The translations under genes were made by a program, and so were the position numbers. A stretch of 64,000 bases of DNA, taken from assembly GCF_003837805.1 (NCBI RefSeq), contig NZ_RQIT01000014.1, positions 62,001 to 126,000 of the forward strand, read 5' to 3'. How positions within the stretch are numbered: the stretch's first letter is position 1; each line of letters opens with the position of its first letter. This document shows positions 1 to 10,698 of this stretch, piece after piece. The notes under the pieces are model-generated. The model made no database searches. It worked only from the letters and a program-made list of their open reading frames with translations, and was not told the origin of the DNA. The stretch comes from Bradyrhizobium sp. RP6 (GTDB lineage Bacteria; Pseudomonadota; Alphaproteobacteria; Rhizobiales; Xanthobacteraceae).

Positions 1-120
1 GCGGCAAGGCTGCTCCAGGAGACGCTGGACGAGGAAGAGGCGACCGATCACGCCCTGACCGAACTCGCCACCTCCGTGATCAACCTGGAAGCGGAAGAAG
101 AGTACCGGGCCGCGGCCTGA
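1..120 (+). CDS. DUF892 (YciE/YciF) ferritin-like protein, C-terminal end
   Basis: Only the last 39 codons are inside the window; the reading frame is open from base 1 to the TGA at 118-120. The residues ETLDEEEATDHALTELA followed by an acidic helix match the C-terminal helix of the DUF892/YciF ferritin-like family, whose members are four-helix bundles linked to stress responses. Family assignment rests on this short tail, so it is moderate. The next gene on the same strand starts at 274, leaving a 150-base spacer in which I see no gene. Confidence 0.6.
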   Translation, partial: AARLLQETLDEEEATDHALTELATSVINLEAEEEYRAAA

Positions 121-273
121 CCCGCATCCCCTGCCAATGACGGAACGTCGCGGTCCATGCCGCGGCGTTCGTTTGCCTGGACGCACGACGGCGCATATGG
201 CCCATCGGCGCCACGCTCTGGATTTCCCCGGAACCAGCCCCATATGCAGGCTTTCCCACCCTGAGCCCGCATC

Positions 274-657
274 ATGCAACCCAAAAATCCCTTCAACTGG
301 ATGCTCTCCGAAGCCCTGGACTCGCTGACCCGCGCCGATCGGCTGCGCCAGCAGTTCGGTCGCCAGGAAGCCTGCTGGGAGCCGCCGATCGACGTGCTCG
401 AAACCGAGCGTGAGCTCCTGATCCTGGTGGCGCTTCCCGGCGTCAATCCGGACAATGTCGAGACCGTCATCCATGACGGCGTTCTCGTCATCTCCGGTCA
501 GCGCACCCTCCCGCCGGAGCTTCGCAAGGCCCGCATCCATCGGCTCGAGCTGCCGCAGGGGCGTTTTGAGCGCCGCATTGCATTGCCCCTCGGCCGGTAC
601 GCGATCAGCCGCTTCGTGATGGACGGCTGCGTCGCACTGCGCCTCGCCAAATCCTGA
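274..657 (+). CDS. Hsp20/alpha-crystallin family small heat-shock protein
   Basis: A 127-residue cytoplasmic chaperone. After a short variable N-terminus, residues about 30-110 form an alpha-crystallin domain: PPIDVLETERELLILVALPG is the usual start of the beta-sandwich (a D-V-x-E-T-x-x-E-L pattern), followed by D-G-V-L-V-I-S-G. Typical members are 140-170 residues, so this one is short and lacks the usual C-terminal I-x-I tail; it ends VALRLAKS. It sits 8 bases before a Lon protease gene on the same strand, implying an operon in which the holdase and the protease deal with the same damaged proteins. I see no upstream ROSE-type RNA thermometer with confidence. Confidence 0.85.
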   Translation: MQPKNPFNWMLSEALDSLTRADRLRQQFGRQEACWEPPIDVLETERELLILVALPGVNPDNVETVIHDGVLVISGQRTLPPELRKARIHRLELPQGRFERRIALPLGRYAISRFVMDGCVALRLAKS

Positions 658-665
658 GGTCGATC

Positions 666-3047
<2,382 letters not shown>

Positions 3048-3052
3048 ATGCG

Positions 3053-3208
3053 ATGAAGAAACTGCTGGAGAAAGCGAAGAGATCGCGGAAGACGCAGCGG
3101 CTGCGTCAATTTCTCGATCGCGCGATCGACCGGGTTCGCGATGCGCTTGCGGCACCTGCGCCGCGGCTCCAACCCATTCCGGTCCGGGTGAAGCGCCGCA
3201 AGGGTTGA
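3053..3208 (+). CDS. Small basic protein downstream of lon (51 aa), unknown
   Basis: An ATG 5 bases after the lon stop opens a 51-codon frame ending TGA at 3206-3208. The product is strongly basic (many Arg and Lys, MKKLLEKAKRSRKTQRLRQF at the start) and predicted helical in its first 35 residues, then proline-rich. There is no signal peptide or known motif. It could be translated by coupling from lon, since the spacing is only a few bases. A nucleic-acid-binding or ribosome-associated role would fit the charge but is not shown. It may equally be a chance frame; codon use resembles neighbours. Confidence 0.45.
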   Translation: MKKLLEKAKRSRKTQRLRQFLDRAIDRVRDALAAPAPRLQPIPVRVKRRKG

Positions 3209-3243
3209 GCCCTCCGTCCCAGGCCCTCGCGGCTGCCCCAAAC

Positions 3244-3271
3244 AAAAAGGCCCCCTCGACCCGAGGGGGCC
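3244..3271 (-). terminator. Rho-independent terminator of the HU gene
   Basis: A perfect 10-bp stem (3249-3258 with 3262-3271) and 3-base loop; read on the minus strand it is followed by TTTTTGTTT. It lies 10 bases after the stop of the HU-like gene, which reads leftward, so it is that gene's terminator. The + strand genes lon/3053 converge on it. Confidence 0.9.
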
Positions 3272-3280
3272 TTCGCGTCG

Positions 3281-3583
3281 TTAGCCCACGGCGTCCTTGG
3301 CCGCCTTGACCGGACGGGCGCGGACGATCTTGCGGGCCGGCTTGGCCTTGAACATCATCTCTTCACCCGTGAACGGGTTGGTGCCCTTGCGCGCCTTGGT
3401 GGCGGGCTTCTTGATGACCACGAACTTGGCGAAGCCCGGCACCAGGAACAGGCCGTTCTTCTTGAGCTCCTTGTGACCGACGTCGGTCAGGGTCTCCATG
3501 ACGTTCTTGACGTCGCGCTTGGAAAGCTCTGTGGCGGTCGCAATCTTTTCGATCAACTGCGATTTGGACATTTGGGTTGCCAT
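3281..3583 (-). CDS. HU-family DNA-binding protein
   Basis: A 100-residue nucleoid protein of the HU/IHF family that bends and compacts DNA as a dimer. The N-terminal helices (SKSQLIEKIATATELSKRDV) and the DNA-binding arm pattern G-T-N-P-F-T-G-E-E are visible; the C-terminus is extended and Lys/Arg/Ala-rich (KPARKIVRARPVKAAKD), as in several rhizobial HU variants. An in-frame ATG lies 10 codons upstream, but ATG 3583 is preceded on the minus strand by GAGGAGA and gives the normal family N-terminus MATQMSK, so I use it. It is followed by a clear terminator. Confidence 0.92.
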   Translation of the reverse strand: MATQMSKSQLIEKIATATELSKRDVKNVMETLTDVGHKELKKNGLFLVPGFAKFVVIKKPATKARKGTNPFTGEEMMFKAKPARKIVRARPVKAAKDAVG

Positions 3584-3811
3584 CGTGTCTCCTCTGATTC
3601 GTGACGGCTGCATATTAGACCAACCGGCGAAGGCCTATAGCCTTCTGCACAGTTTTGTCGCGATTTTACGGGCTTTTCTGTCCCCCTGTGACAAAAAACC
3701 CTGCTTTTTAGCTACTTCCGGAGCGGGAAGAACCTCGGGCAGCGGTTTTTGCCTTGTTTCAAAGGCCCGTACGCCATCCTGCTAAAACTGATTCGCAGCT
3801 TTCGACAAGCG

Positions 3812-3842
3812 ACGACCGGCCTCTTTGTGAAAGGCCGGTCGT
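3812..3842. repeat. Strong hairpin in the 3584-3927 intergenic gap
   Basis: An 11-bp perfect inverted repeat (3812-3822 and 3832-3842) with a 9-base spacer. It lies 86 bases beyond the stop of the leftward thiolase gene and far upstream of the leftward HU gene. No T-run follows on either strand, so it may be a weak terminator or mRNA 3' end. The rest of 3584-3927 contains the HU promoter region and no convincing gene. Confidence 0.55.
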
Positions 3843-3927
3843 GTTTCACCCTGAAAAATAAGGGTCGGATCGCAGGTCGCCGGTCTTTCTCCCCATAAAT
3901 ACAGCGAGAAAGTGAGGGGGCAACTGG

Positions 3928-5160
3928 CTAGACGCGTTCGATGATGATGGCCGGCGCCATGCCGCCGGCGGCGCACATGGTGACGAGCCCACGCTTGAGG
4001 TCGCGCCGTTCGAGCTCGTCGAGCACGGTGCCGATCAGGATCGAGCCGGTGGCGCCGATGGGATGGCCGAGGGCGATCGAGCCGCCATTGACGTTGACCT
4101 TGGCGCGGTCGAGCTTGAGGTCGCGGATATATTTTTCCGCCACCACCGCGAACGCCTCGTTGATCTCGAACAGGTCGATGTCGTCGATGGTCAGGCCCGC
4201 CTTCGCCAGCACTTTGCGGGTCGCCGGCACCGGCGCGTTCAGCATCAGGGTCGGCGAGTCCCCCATGTTCGCCATCGCGACCACGCGGGCGCGCGGCCTC
4301 AGGCCGTGTGCCCTGGCGTAAGCCGGCGAAGCCAGAAGGATCGCGGCAGCACCGTCGACGACGCCGGAGGAGTTGCCGGCGTGATGCACGAAGTCGATCT
4401 TCAGATCAGGATATTTCTGCAGGATCAGGCTGTGATAGGTCGTGCCCCTGTCGTCGAGCGCGTAGTCGGCGATCGCCGGGAATGCCGGCTTCAGGCTGCT
4501 GAGGCCCTCCATCGTGGTCTGCGGCCGCGGATATTCCTCATGGTCGAGCGCGAGGCTGCCGTCCTCGCGGTGGACGGGCACGAGGCTCTTCTTGAAGTGG
4601 CCGTTCGCGATCGCATGCGCGGCGCGCTTCTGGCTCTCCAGCCCGAACGCGTCGACATCCCTTCGCGTGATGCCTTCCATGGTCGCGATCGCATCGGCGC
4701 AGACGCCCTGATGCGACTGCGGATGCCGCGCGCGCAGGCGCAGATTGCCGCCGTCCATCATCATCGGACCGCCGCCGCGGCGTCCGTCCATCGACATCAT
4801 CTCGCAGCCGCCGGCGATGACGAGGTCCTCAGTGCCCGCCATGATCGAGCTCGCGGCCATGTTGACGCTGGTGATGCCGGAGCCGCAGAAGCGGTCGAGC
4901 GTCACCGCGCTGGCGCGCACGTCGTAGCCGGCATCGAGTGCGGACATGCGGCCGAGATCACCGCTTTGCGTTGCGACCTGCGCGCTGCAGCCCCAGACGA
5001 TGTCGTCGACGTCTGCCGTATTGATGCCGGTGCGATCGGCAAGCGCGCGCAGCACGGTTGCCCCGAGTTGCTGCGGATGAATCCCTGAGAGCGCTCCCTT
5101 GCCGGCCTTGCCGATGCCTCGCGGGGTCCGGCAGGCATCGATGATCAGCGCGTCAGCCAT
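3928..5160 (-). CDS. Acetyl-CoA C-acyltransferase (thiolase)
   Basis: A 410-residue thiolase that cleaves 3-ketoacyl-CoA to acetyl-CoA plus a shortened acyl-CoA, or runs in reverse. The nucleophilic Cys92 sits in DRFCGSG; the C-terminal half has NEAFAVV, the His of GHPIGATG and the second catalytic Cys in MCAAGGMAPA. ATG 5160 is preceded by GAGAGGAC at good spacing; the frame extends 32 codons further upstream without a ribosome site. FadA/PhaA-type substrate range cannot be told from sequence alone. No beta-oxidation partner lies beside it; the 3-hydroxyacyl-CoA dehydrogenase at 54709 is far away. Length is normal for the family. Confidence 0.92.
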   Translation of the reverse strand: MADALIIDACRTPRGIGKAGKGALSGIHPQQLGATVLRALADRTGINTADVDDIVWGCSAQVATQSGDLGRMSALDAGYDVRASAVTLDRFCGSGITSVNMAASSIMAGTEDLVIAGGCEMMSMDGRRGGGPMMMDGGNLRLRARHPQSHQGVCADAIATMEGITRRDVDAFGLESQKRAAHAIANGHFKKSLVPVHREDGSLALDHEEYPRPQTTMEGLSSLKPAFPAIADYALDDRGTTYHSLILQKYPDLKIDFVHHAGNSSGVVDGAAAILLASPAYARAHGLRPRARVVAMANMGDSPTLMLNAPVPATRKVLAKAGLTIDDIDLFEINEAFAVVAEKYIRDLKLDRAKVNVNGGSIALGHPIGATGSILIGTVLDELERRDLKRGLVTMCAAGGMAPAIIIERV

Positions 5161-5295
5161 TGGCGTTGTCCTCTCGTTTATGGGTGTTGGGACGGTTTTG
5201 AATAAGGGGAAGAGTGGAGTCAATGCGCGGCGCTGCACGCCTTCTCCCGCCCTCAACCGGATTTTCCGCTACGCGAAAGCCTCAGCGACGTCGGG

Positions 5296-5372
5296 GCCGG
5301 GCTTGTCTCGGCCATCCACGCTTTACTCGGGGCAGGAACAACGTGGATGCCCGGGACAAGCCCGGGCATGAC
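5296..5372. repeat. Bradyrhizobium-type palindromic intergenic repeat
   Basis: Arms around 5299-5320 and 5342-5363 are largely complementary (GGGCTTGTC..CCATCCACG against CGTGGATGCCCGGGACAAGCCC), followed by GGGCATGAC. This sequence style recurs between genes in bradyrhizobial genomes. It sits between two leftward genes and could form a cruciform or mRNA hairpin. Confidence 0.7.
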
Positions 5373-5406
5373 GATCTCTCAGGTGGCTCTAGATGGAAGA
5401 AGACCG

Positions 5407-6870
5407 CTACACCCCCGCCGCGTTCTTCGCGATCACGTTGCGGTAGAAGCTGGCGCTGAGTTTGGGGGTGCGAACCTGGGTGTCGAAATTGACATGGTAC
5501 AGCCCAAAACGCTTGTTGAGGCCATAGACCCACTCGAAATTGTCCATCAGACTCCAGAGGAAATAGCCGCGCACCGGTACGCCCTCGCTGGTGGCGCGCT
5601 CGAGCTGGGCGAGATAGTTGCGCAAATACATGATGCGATCGGTGTCGTAGATCTTGCCGTCCGGCGTCACCGCATCGTCGCCGGATGCCCCGTTCTCGCT
5701 GATGTAGATCGCGTCTGTTTTCCATATCTTGGCGGCAAGCTTCGGCACCCAGTAGATCGTCTCGGGCCCGACGCGCAGCCAGTCCGAATTCATGTGCGGA
5801 AACGATTTCGGGATCGGCAGCGGCATGAAGCCCGCGCCCTTGTCGGAGGCCACGACGTAATTCTGTGGCGCGTAGATGTTGAGACCGAGGAAGTCGACCG
5901 GCGAGGAGATGATCTTGAGCTCCGCATCGGTGAATTTCGGCGCGTTGGGCCCGGCGAATTTCAGGAAGGCGTCGGTATAGCGCCCCGTCATGATGACGTT
6001 GAGATAGCCGGCATTCATCTCGCGCAGCGCGATCTCCGCGGCGCGAACGTTCTCCGGCGTGTCGATCGCGGGCGCGCAGGCATCGACGTTCTCGGCCGGC
6101 CCCACCCTGGTGCCGCGGCGGCCGTGAGCCCGCACCGCCTGCACCGCGAGCCCGTGCGCCAGCGCGCTGTTGTGCCTGATCTGGTTGATATCGGCTTGCG
6201 GCAGCGTCAGGCCCGGCGCGTCGATGCCGATGCCGTAACCGAAATAGACGAAGCGGCCGCTCTCGTTCAGCGTGAACACGTTCTTGACCCGGTCGGTCAG
6301 ACGCTCGGCGACATAGGCCGCGTAATCGCCAAAGATCTTGCAGGTTTCCGTCGAACGCCAGCCGCCAAACCGGTCCTCGAGCGATTGGGGCAGGTCCCAA
6401 TGATAGAGCGTCAGCCACGGCTCGATGCCGTTCTTCAGGAGCTCGTCGACGAGACGATTGTAGAAGTCGAGCCCCTTCGGGTTGGGCTTGCCGTCGCCGT
6501 CCGGAAACAGCCGCGGCCAGGCCACCGAGAAGCGATAGGCCCTGCAGCCGAGCTCCTTGATGAGCGCGATGTCCTCCTTGTAGCGGTGATAGTGCTCATT
6601 GGCGCGGTCGCCCGTGGTGCCGTCCTCGATCTTGCCGGGGATGCGAACGAACTTGTCCCAGATCGAGGGTCCTCGCCCGTCCTCGTCGACCGCGCCTTCC
6701 ACCTGGTAGGACGAGGTCGCCGTGCCCCAGACGAATCCCGACGGAAAGCTGCTTCCACCGCGCGGCGGCCGAGCCGGCTTGGCTTCGGCTGCGTCGAGCG
6801 CGCCAGTCATCCCGGCTGCGGACAGCCCCGCGATCTTCGCAAGCTGGCGACGCGAGACCTTGTCCGTCAT
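5407..6870 (-). CDS. Tat-exported family 1 glycoside hydrolase (beta-glucosidase type)
   Basis: A 487-residue GH1 (beta/alpha)8-barrel enzyme that hydrolyses beta-glucosides. The barrel starts SSFPSGFVWGTATSSYQVEG, the typical GH1 opening; the acid/base Glu lies in FTLNESGRF and the nucleophile Glu in YISENGA. Most GH1 enzymes have NEP at the first site; here it is NES, a visible deviation. The N-terminus has a twin-arginine signal (SRRQLAKIAG) before a short hydrophobic stretch, so the folded enzyme is probably exported to the periplasm. ATG 6870 follows GGAGAAG; a longer frame to 6984 lacks a ribosome site. It stands alone as a leftward gene. Confidence 0.92.
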   Translation of the reverse strand: MTDKVSRRQLAKIAGLSAAGMTGALDAAEAKPARPPRGGSSFPSGFVWGTATSSYQVEGAVDEDGRGPSIWDKFVRIPGKIEDGTTGDRANEHYHRYKEDIALIKELGCRAYRFSVAWPRLFPDGDGKPNPKGLDFYNRLVDELLKNGIEPWLTLYHWDLPQSLEDRFGGWRSTETCKIFGDYAAYVAERLTDRVKNVFTLNESGRFVYFGYGIGIDAPGLTLPQADINQIRHNSALAHGLAVQAVRAHGRRGTRVGPAENVDACAPAIDTPENVRAAEIALREMNAGYLNVIMTGRYTDAFLKFAGPNAPKFTDAELKIISSPVDFLGLNIYAPQNYVVASDKGAGFMPLPIPKSFPHMNSDWLRVGPETIYWVPKLAAKIWKTDAIYISENGASGDDAVTPDGKIYDTDRIMYLRNYLAQLERATSEGVPVRGYFLWSLMDNFEWVYGLNKRFGLYHVNFDTQVRTPKLSASFYRNVIAKNAAGV

Positions 6871-7018
6871 GAATGCTTCTCCGCTTCCGGGTTGTTGCGG
6901 ACGCACAATGGCGAGTCGTGGGCGGTTTGAAAAGCAAGCTTTGGCGAAAGCCGGATACAGAATCTGACCGTCTTGGCGCGACATATGGATGCGGGCCGGC
7001 CGACGCGCTTGCTTCCGC

Positions 7019-7426
7019 TCAGCGCAAGCGCTTCGGCAATTTTCGCAGCTTGTCGGGATTGAACGCCGGCACCTGCTCGGCTCGTTCGCGTGCGGGCGGC
7101 TGCTGTTCCGTCAGAATGAGCGTGCCGTGGAGAATCATTCCCGGCACCTGCTGCGCCGTCGCGGTGTAGCTCGCGATCCTGCCGGGGCAATATCCCTCGA
7201 TGGCCAGCGTGAGCTCATCTTCGATGCCGAAGACCGTCGAGCGCCCATCGGTATGACGCTTCGTCGATACGGTCGCAGTGAAGCGGTCGCCATCGACCGT
7301 GCAGGAGCCATGATACGTCATCAGGCTGTCACGGCCCCAAATCTGGCCGTCTGCGACGTGAACGATCCCGGTACCCTGGTCGAGCGGCGTCCTGTACCAC
7401 GCCGCGTAGGTGCCGTCCTTCAGCAT
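7019..7426 (-). CDS. GrlR-like small protein
   Basis: A 135-residue protein. The start MLKDGTYAAWYRTPLDQGTG followed by IVHVADGQIWGRDS and SLMTYHGSC resembles the beta-barrel fold of the GrlR family, first known as a type III secretion regulator but widespread in rhizobia as stand-alone genes of unknown role. ATG 7426 has AGGAGAG 9 bases upstream; an earlier in-frame ATG at 7471 does not. The C-terminus is Pro/Arg/Lys-rich. No secretion genes are nearby, so a virulence role is not implied. Family call moderate. Confidence 0.65.
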   Translation of the reverse strand: MLKDGTYAAWYRTPLDQGTGIVHVADGQIWGRDSLMTYHGSCTVDGDRFTATVSTKRHTDGRSTVFGIEDELTLAIEGYCPGRIASYTATAQQVPGMILHGTLILTEQQPPARERAEQVPAFNPDKLRKLPKRLR

Positions 7427-7488
7427 GGGAGCAGTCTCTCCTGATATTCCCACGCGGACCATTGGCATCATTTAACGCCAAGAAACAG

Positions 7489-7656
7489 TTAATGACCCTG
7501 CCCGTGCCAATCCGGTCTTTCCTTGCGCAGCTCGGCCTCGAGCTCCTCGATGATGCTGTGAAGCAGATGCGCGGCAAGCGGGTCGGTCACTTCGCGCTCC
7601 AAGTGGCGGTAACGCGCGATCAGGAACTCCTGCTCTTTCAACTGGCGTTCTGTCAT
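7489..7656 (-). CDS. Small conserved-looking hypothetical protein (55 aa)
   Basis: ATG 7656 is preceded on the minus strand by GGAGGG at ideal spacing, and the frame ends TAA at 7489. The product, starting MTERQLKEQEFLIARYRHLE, is nearly all helical and highly charged, with a likely coiled coil over residues 3-47 and a WHGQGH tail. It has no signal peptide or membrane segment. It lies upstream of the GrlR-like gene on the same strand, 62 bases from that gene's start, and may be cotranscribed. Function unknown. Confidence 0.6.
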   Translation of the reverse strand: MTERQLKEQEFLIARYRHLEREVTDPLAAHLLHSIIEELEAELRKERPDWHGQGH

Positions 7657-7950
7657 CAGATGGGCCCTCCGACAAACCGACGCGGAGAGGACCGAGCAGT
7701 TTCATTAAAATTTTCAAACCATTTTCTATGGTTTCTGATGGGTTAAAGGCGCCAGGCTTCGCCGGCGGGGCCGGCGGTAGCGCCGCTCATCGTGCGTTCG
7801 CGAAACCGCGCGATCGCCTGGAGCAGGATCGGGCAAAACAGAACCGCTTCAGGCAAGACCCGGAGCCTCTGCACCGCATAGAACCCGCGCCGACCCGTAA
7901 GAGCACGGACACCTGATCTGAGGCAGCAAGCGATCAGAAGGAGCCTCGCA

Positions 7951-8909
7951 ATGACCGGGAGCACCGCACCCATGCGCAATCCCTCGTCCAGGGGCCAGCC
8001 GCCCCTCCCCGGCGCACAACCCGTCGACATCGCCACGACCGAGCGGCGCGCCGCCGACTTGGAGATGGCGCGGGTGCTCAGGACCGAACCGACCCGCATG
8101 GCGCTGGACGCCTCCGGCGCCGGGATCGCGTACTGGAAACACGATCCATTGCATGACGTCGTCGAGCCCATGAGCCACCACGTGATCATGGCCTATAACG
8201 GCGTGATGCAGCGCATGGAGCGCCGGTCGGGAAAATCGGTTTCGATCGGCACGTTTCGTCCCGGAGTCGTGATCATCATTCCGGAAGGATCGAGCTCCCG
8301 ATGGGACATTCCGAAGCCCGTCGATGTCGTTCAACTCTATCTTCCGAATGCGACACTGAAGCGCGTTGCCGGCGAAGCCGGATCGCAGGAGCGGCCGACC
8401 TGCTGGAGCGGACGGCGCACCCCGACCCCATTACATCCCGGCTGCTCTTGAGCGCAGCGGATGCGCTCGACGGCAATGGCGTCCTGGATACGCTGTTCCG
8501 GCACCAGGTGACGGATCTTCTTGCCACCCGCGTCCTGGCTGCGCACACGGGCTCGCCGGTCGCGTTCCAACCGACCATGGGCGGGCTGTCGCCGAAGGTC
8601 CTGCTCCGCGCGATCGAACGGTTGCGCTCGGACAGTGATGCGGACGTCTCGCTCGATGCGCTGGCGTCCGAGGCCGGCCTCTCGCGCTTTCACTTCTGCC
8701 GCGCCTTCAAGGAGAGCACCGGACTCTCGCCGCATGCCTGGCTGCGCCAACACCGGCTCGAGCAGGCCATGAAGATGCTGCGGGAAAGCGACGACCCGGT
8801 CGTCTCGATCGCTGTGGCGCTTGGCTATTCCTCGCAGACGGCGTTCGCCGCAGCCTTCAGGAAGCTCACCGGCGAAGCGCCGAGCGAATGGCGCAGGCGC
8901 ATGCGTTAG
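7951..8909 (+). pseudogene. AraC-family regulator interrupted by a frameshift
   Basis: The N-terminal cupin-like sensing half reads from ATG 7951 (AGAAGGAG upstream) through DVVQLYLPNATLKRVAGEAG, then the frame is lost near 8380. The C-terminal half continues in another frame from about AGAADLLERTAHPDP to 8909, with a full two-helix-turn-helix AraC domain (DVSLDALASEAGLSRFHFCR ... GYSSQTAFAAAFRKLTGEAP). One missing base close to 8381 would rejoin them as a normal regulator of about 318 residues. Either the gene is inactivated or this is a sequencing error. It precedes the NDH-2-like and hydrolase genes, which it might once have controlled. Confidence 0.8.
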
Positions 8910-9003
8910 CAGCAATCGCTCGATGGCGACAGCAATCGCTCTGGGGCAGCGGCACGCCTGATCGGTTAGACCATCACCATGTCCAATCCCACGACGGAGG
9001 CAA

Positions 9004-9276
9004 ATGATGATCGGGAAAGGCTTCGTCCACCGGCTGGCAATCACCTCATCACGCAAGGGTCTCGCCACCGCGGTCGTGTACGGACTTACGCTGACTGTTC
9101 GCTTCACTTCAGCAACAGGTGACGACATTCCGCCGCAATCGGCACAACGCGCCCACCCGGTGATTTCGGTGATCACCGGGGACAGCTTCCGCCTGCCCTA
9201 TCAGGACTGGAGCCGCAAGTCCGCGCGGTCGATCGTCTTTCGTCAGGGCTGGCCGCCCGGCTGTCCGCTCCAATAG
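9004..9276 (+). CDS. Hypothetical 90-aa protein
   Basis: ATG 9004 follows GACGGAGGCAA, a plausible ribosome site, and opens 90 codons. The product starts MMIGKGFVHRLAITSSRKGL and has no recognisable domain; residues about 15-35 are moderately hydrophobic. It lies between the broken AraC gene and the NDH-2-like gene on the same strand. Composition is unremarkable and I recognise no relative, so it could be a chance frame. Confidence 0.3.
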   Translation: MMIGKGFVHRLAITSSRKGLATAVVYGLTLTVRFTSATGDDIPPQSAQRAHPVISVITGDSFRLPYQDWSRKSARSIVFRQGWPPGCPLQ

Positions 9277-9397
9277 GCGTCAGCAAGCTCGCTTCAACCA
9301 TTCGCATCGTCGCTGACCGCAACAGCACTTGCCGCGAACCCGCAGCGGCGGCGGCAACGCGCCTGTGCCCAGGAAGATCAACCAAAGGAGACCGTCA

Positions 9398-10603
9398 ATG
9401 CGACTAGTCATCATCGGCGCCGGCTTCGCCGGCATGTATGCCGCCCTTTCCGCTGCCCGCCTTCGCGATATCCAGGGCGTCTCGCCCGACGAACTCGAGA
9501 TCGCGCTGGTCGCACCCGAGCCGACGCTGGTCGTCCGCCCGCGGCTCTACGAGAAGAATCCGGAGACCTTGACGGCACCGCTCCTCGATGTGCTCGAGGC
9601 GATCGACGTCACCTATGTTCAGGGCAGCGTCGAGACGGCCGAAACCCAATCCCGCATGGTGAGGGTCGCCACGGCCAAGGGCTCCAAGGAGACGCTCTCC
9701 TACGATCGGCTCGTGGTCGCCACCGGGAGCCGGCTGTTCCGCCCGAACATCCCGGGTCTTGCCGAGCACGGGTTCAGCGTCGACTCGCTCGACGATGCGA
9801 TCGCGCTCGACAGGCACCTGCATGGGCTTGCCAAGCGGCCGGCCGCGAACGGGCGCGACACGGTCGTCGTCGCCGGCGGCGGCTTCACCGGCATCGAGGC
9901 GGCCACTGAAATTCCGGCGCGGCTCCGCGCAATCCTGGGGACGAACGCCAAGACTCGCGTCATCATCGTCGAGCGCAACAGCGCGATCGCACCCGACATG
10001 GGTGCAGGCCCGCGACCGATCATCGAGGGCGCCCTCCACAAGCTCGGCGTGGAGACCCGCCTCGGTGCCGGCGTCGCCTCGCTCGACGAGTGCGGCGTCA
10101 CCTTGTCCAGCGGCGAACACATCGAAACCGAAACCGTGATCTGGGCTGCGGGTATTCGTGCGGCCCCTCTGACGGCGCAAATCCCTGCCGAGCGCGACAA
10201 TTTCGGCCGGCTGCTGGTCGATCGCTGCCTGCGGGTGCCAGGCGTCGAGGGCGTCTTCGCGACCGGCGATGCGGCCCGCGCCGCGTGCGACGACGAGGGC
10301 AATTACGCACTGATGTCCTGCCAGCACGCCACGCGCCTGGGCGCCTTTGCGGGCAACAATGCCGCAGCCGAGTTGCTCGGCGTTCCGACCAGGCCCTACC
10401 ACCAGAAGGCCTACGTCACCTGTCTCGATCTCGGCGAAGCCGGCGCACTGTTCACCCGCGGCTGGGATCGCAAGGTCGAGATGGTCGGTGATGTCGCCAA
10501 GAAGACGAAGCAGGAGATCAACACGGTCTGGATCTATCCGCCGAAGGCCGAACGCGCCGCTGCACTCGCGTCAGCCGATCCGGAACGCGTGACCAGCCTC
10601 TAG
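9398..10603 (+). CDS. NDH-2-like FAD/NAD(P) oxidoreductase
   Basis: A 401-residue two-dinucleotide-binding-domain flavoprotein. MRLVIIGAGFAGMYAA at the start binds FAD; a second Rossmann motif VVVAGGGFTGIEAATE (about 165) binds NAD(P)H; VFATGDAA (about 287) is the conserved FAD-contact near the C-terminus. This layout fits type II NADH dehydrogenases and related membrane-associated quinone reductases. ATG 9398 is preceded by AAAGGAG; a longer frame to 9329 is unsupported. It is followed, 95 bases on, by a metallo-hydrolase on the same strand. There are no redox Cys pairs, which argues against a disulfide reductase. Confidence 0.85.
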   Translation: MRLVIIGAGFAGMYAALSAARLRDIQGVSPDELEIALVAPEPTLVVRPRLYEKNPETLTAPLLDVLEAIDVTYVQGSVETAETQSRMVRVATAKGSKETLSYDRLVVATGSRLFRPNIPGLAEHGFSVDSLDDAIALDRHLHGLAKRPAANGRDTVVVAGGGFTGIEAATEIPARLRAILGTNAKTRVIIVERNSAIAPDMGAGPRPIIEGALHKLGVETRLGAGVASLDECGVTLSSGEHIETETVIWAAGIRAAPLTAQIPAERDNFGRLLVDRCLRVPGVEGVFATGDAARAACDDEGNYALMSCQHATRLGAFAGNNAAAELLGVPTRPYHQKAYVTCLDLGEAGALFTRGWDRKVEMVGDVAKKTKQEINTVWIYPPKAERAAALASADPERVTSL

Positions 10604-10698
10604 CTAGTGCGCGACGCCATGGCAGGCGGCGCTCCCCTGGCGGCGCCGCCTGCTCAAACAAAGACCAGCCAGAACAAGAACCGCAACAGGAGACCAAC

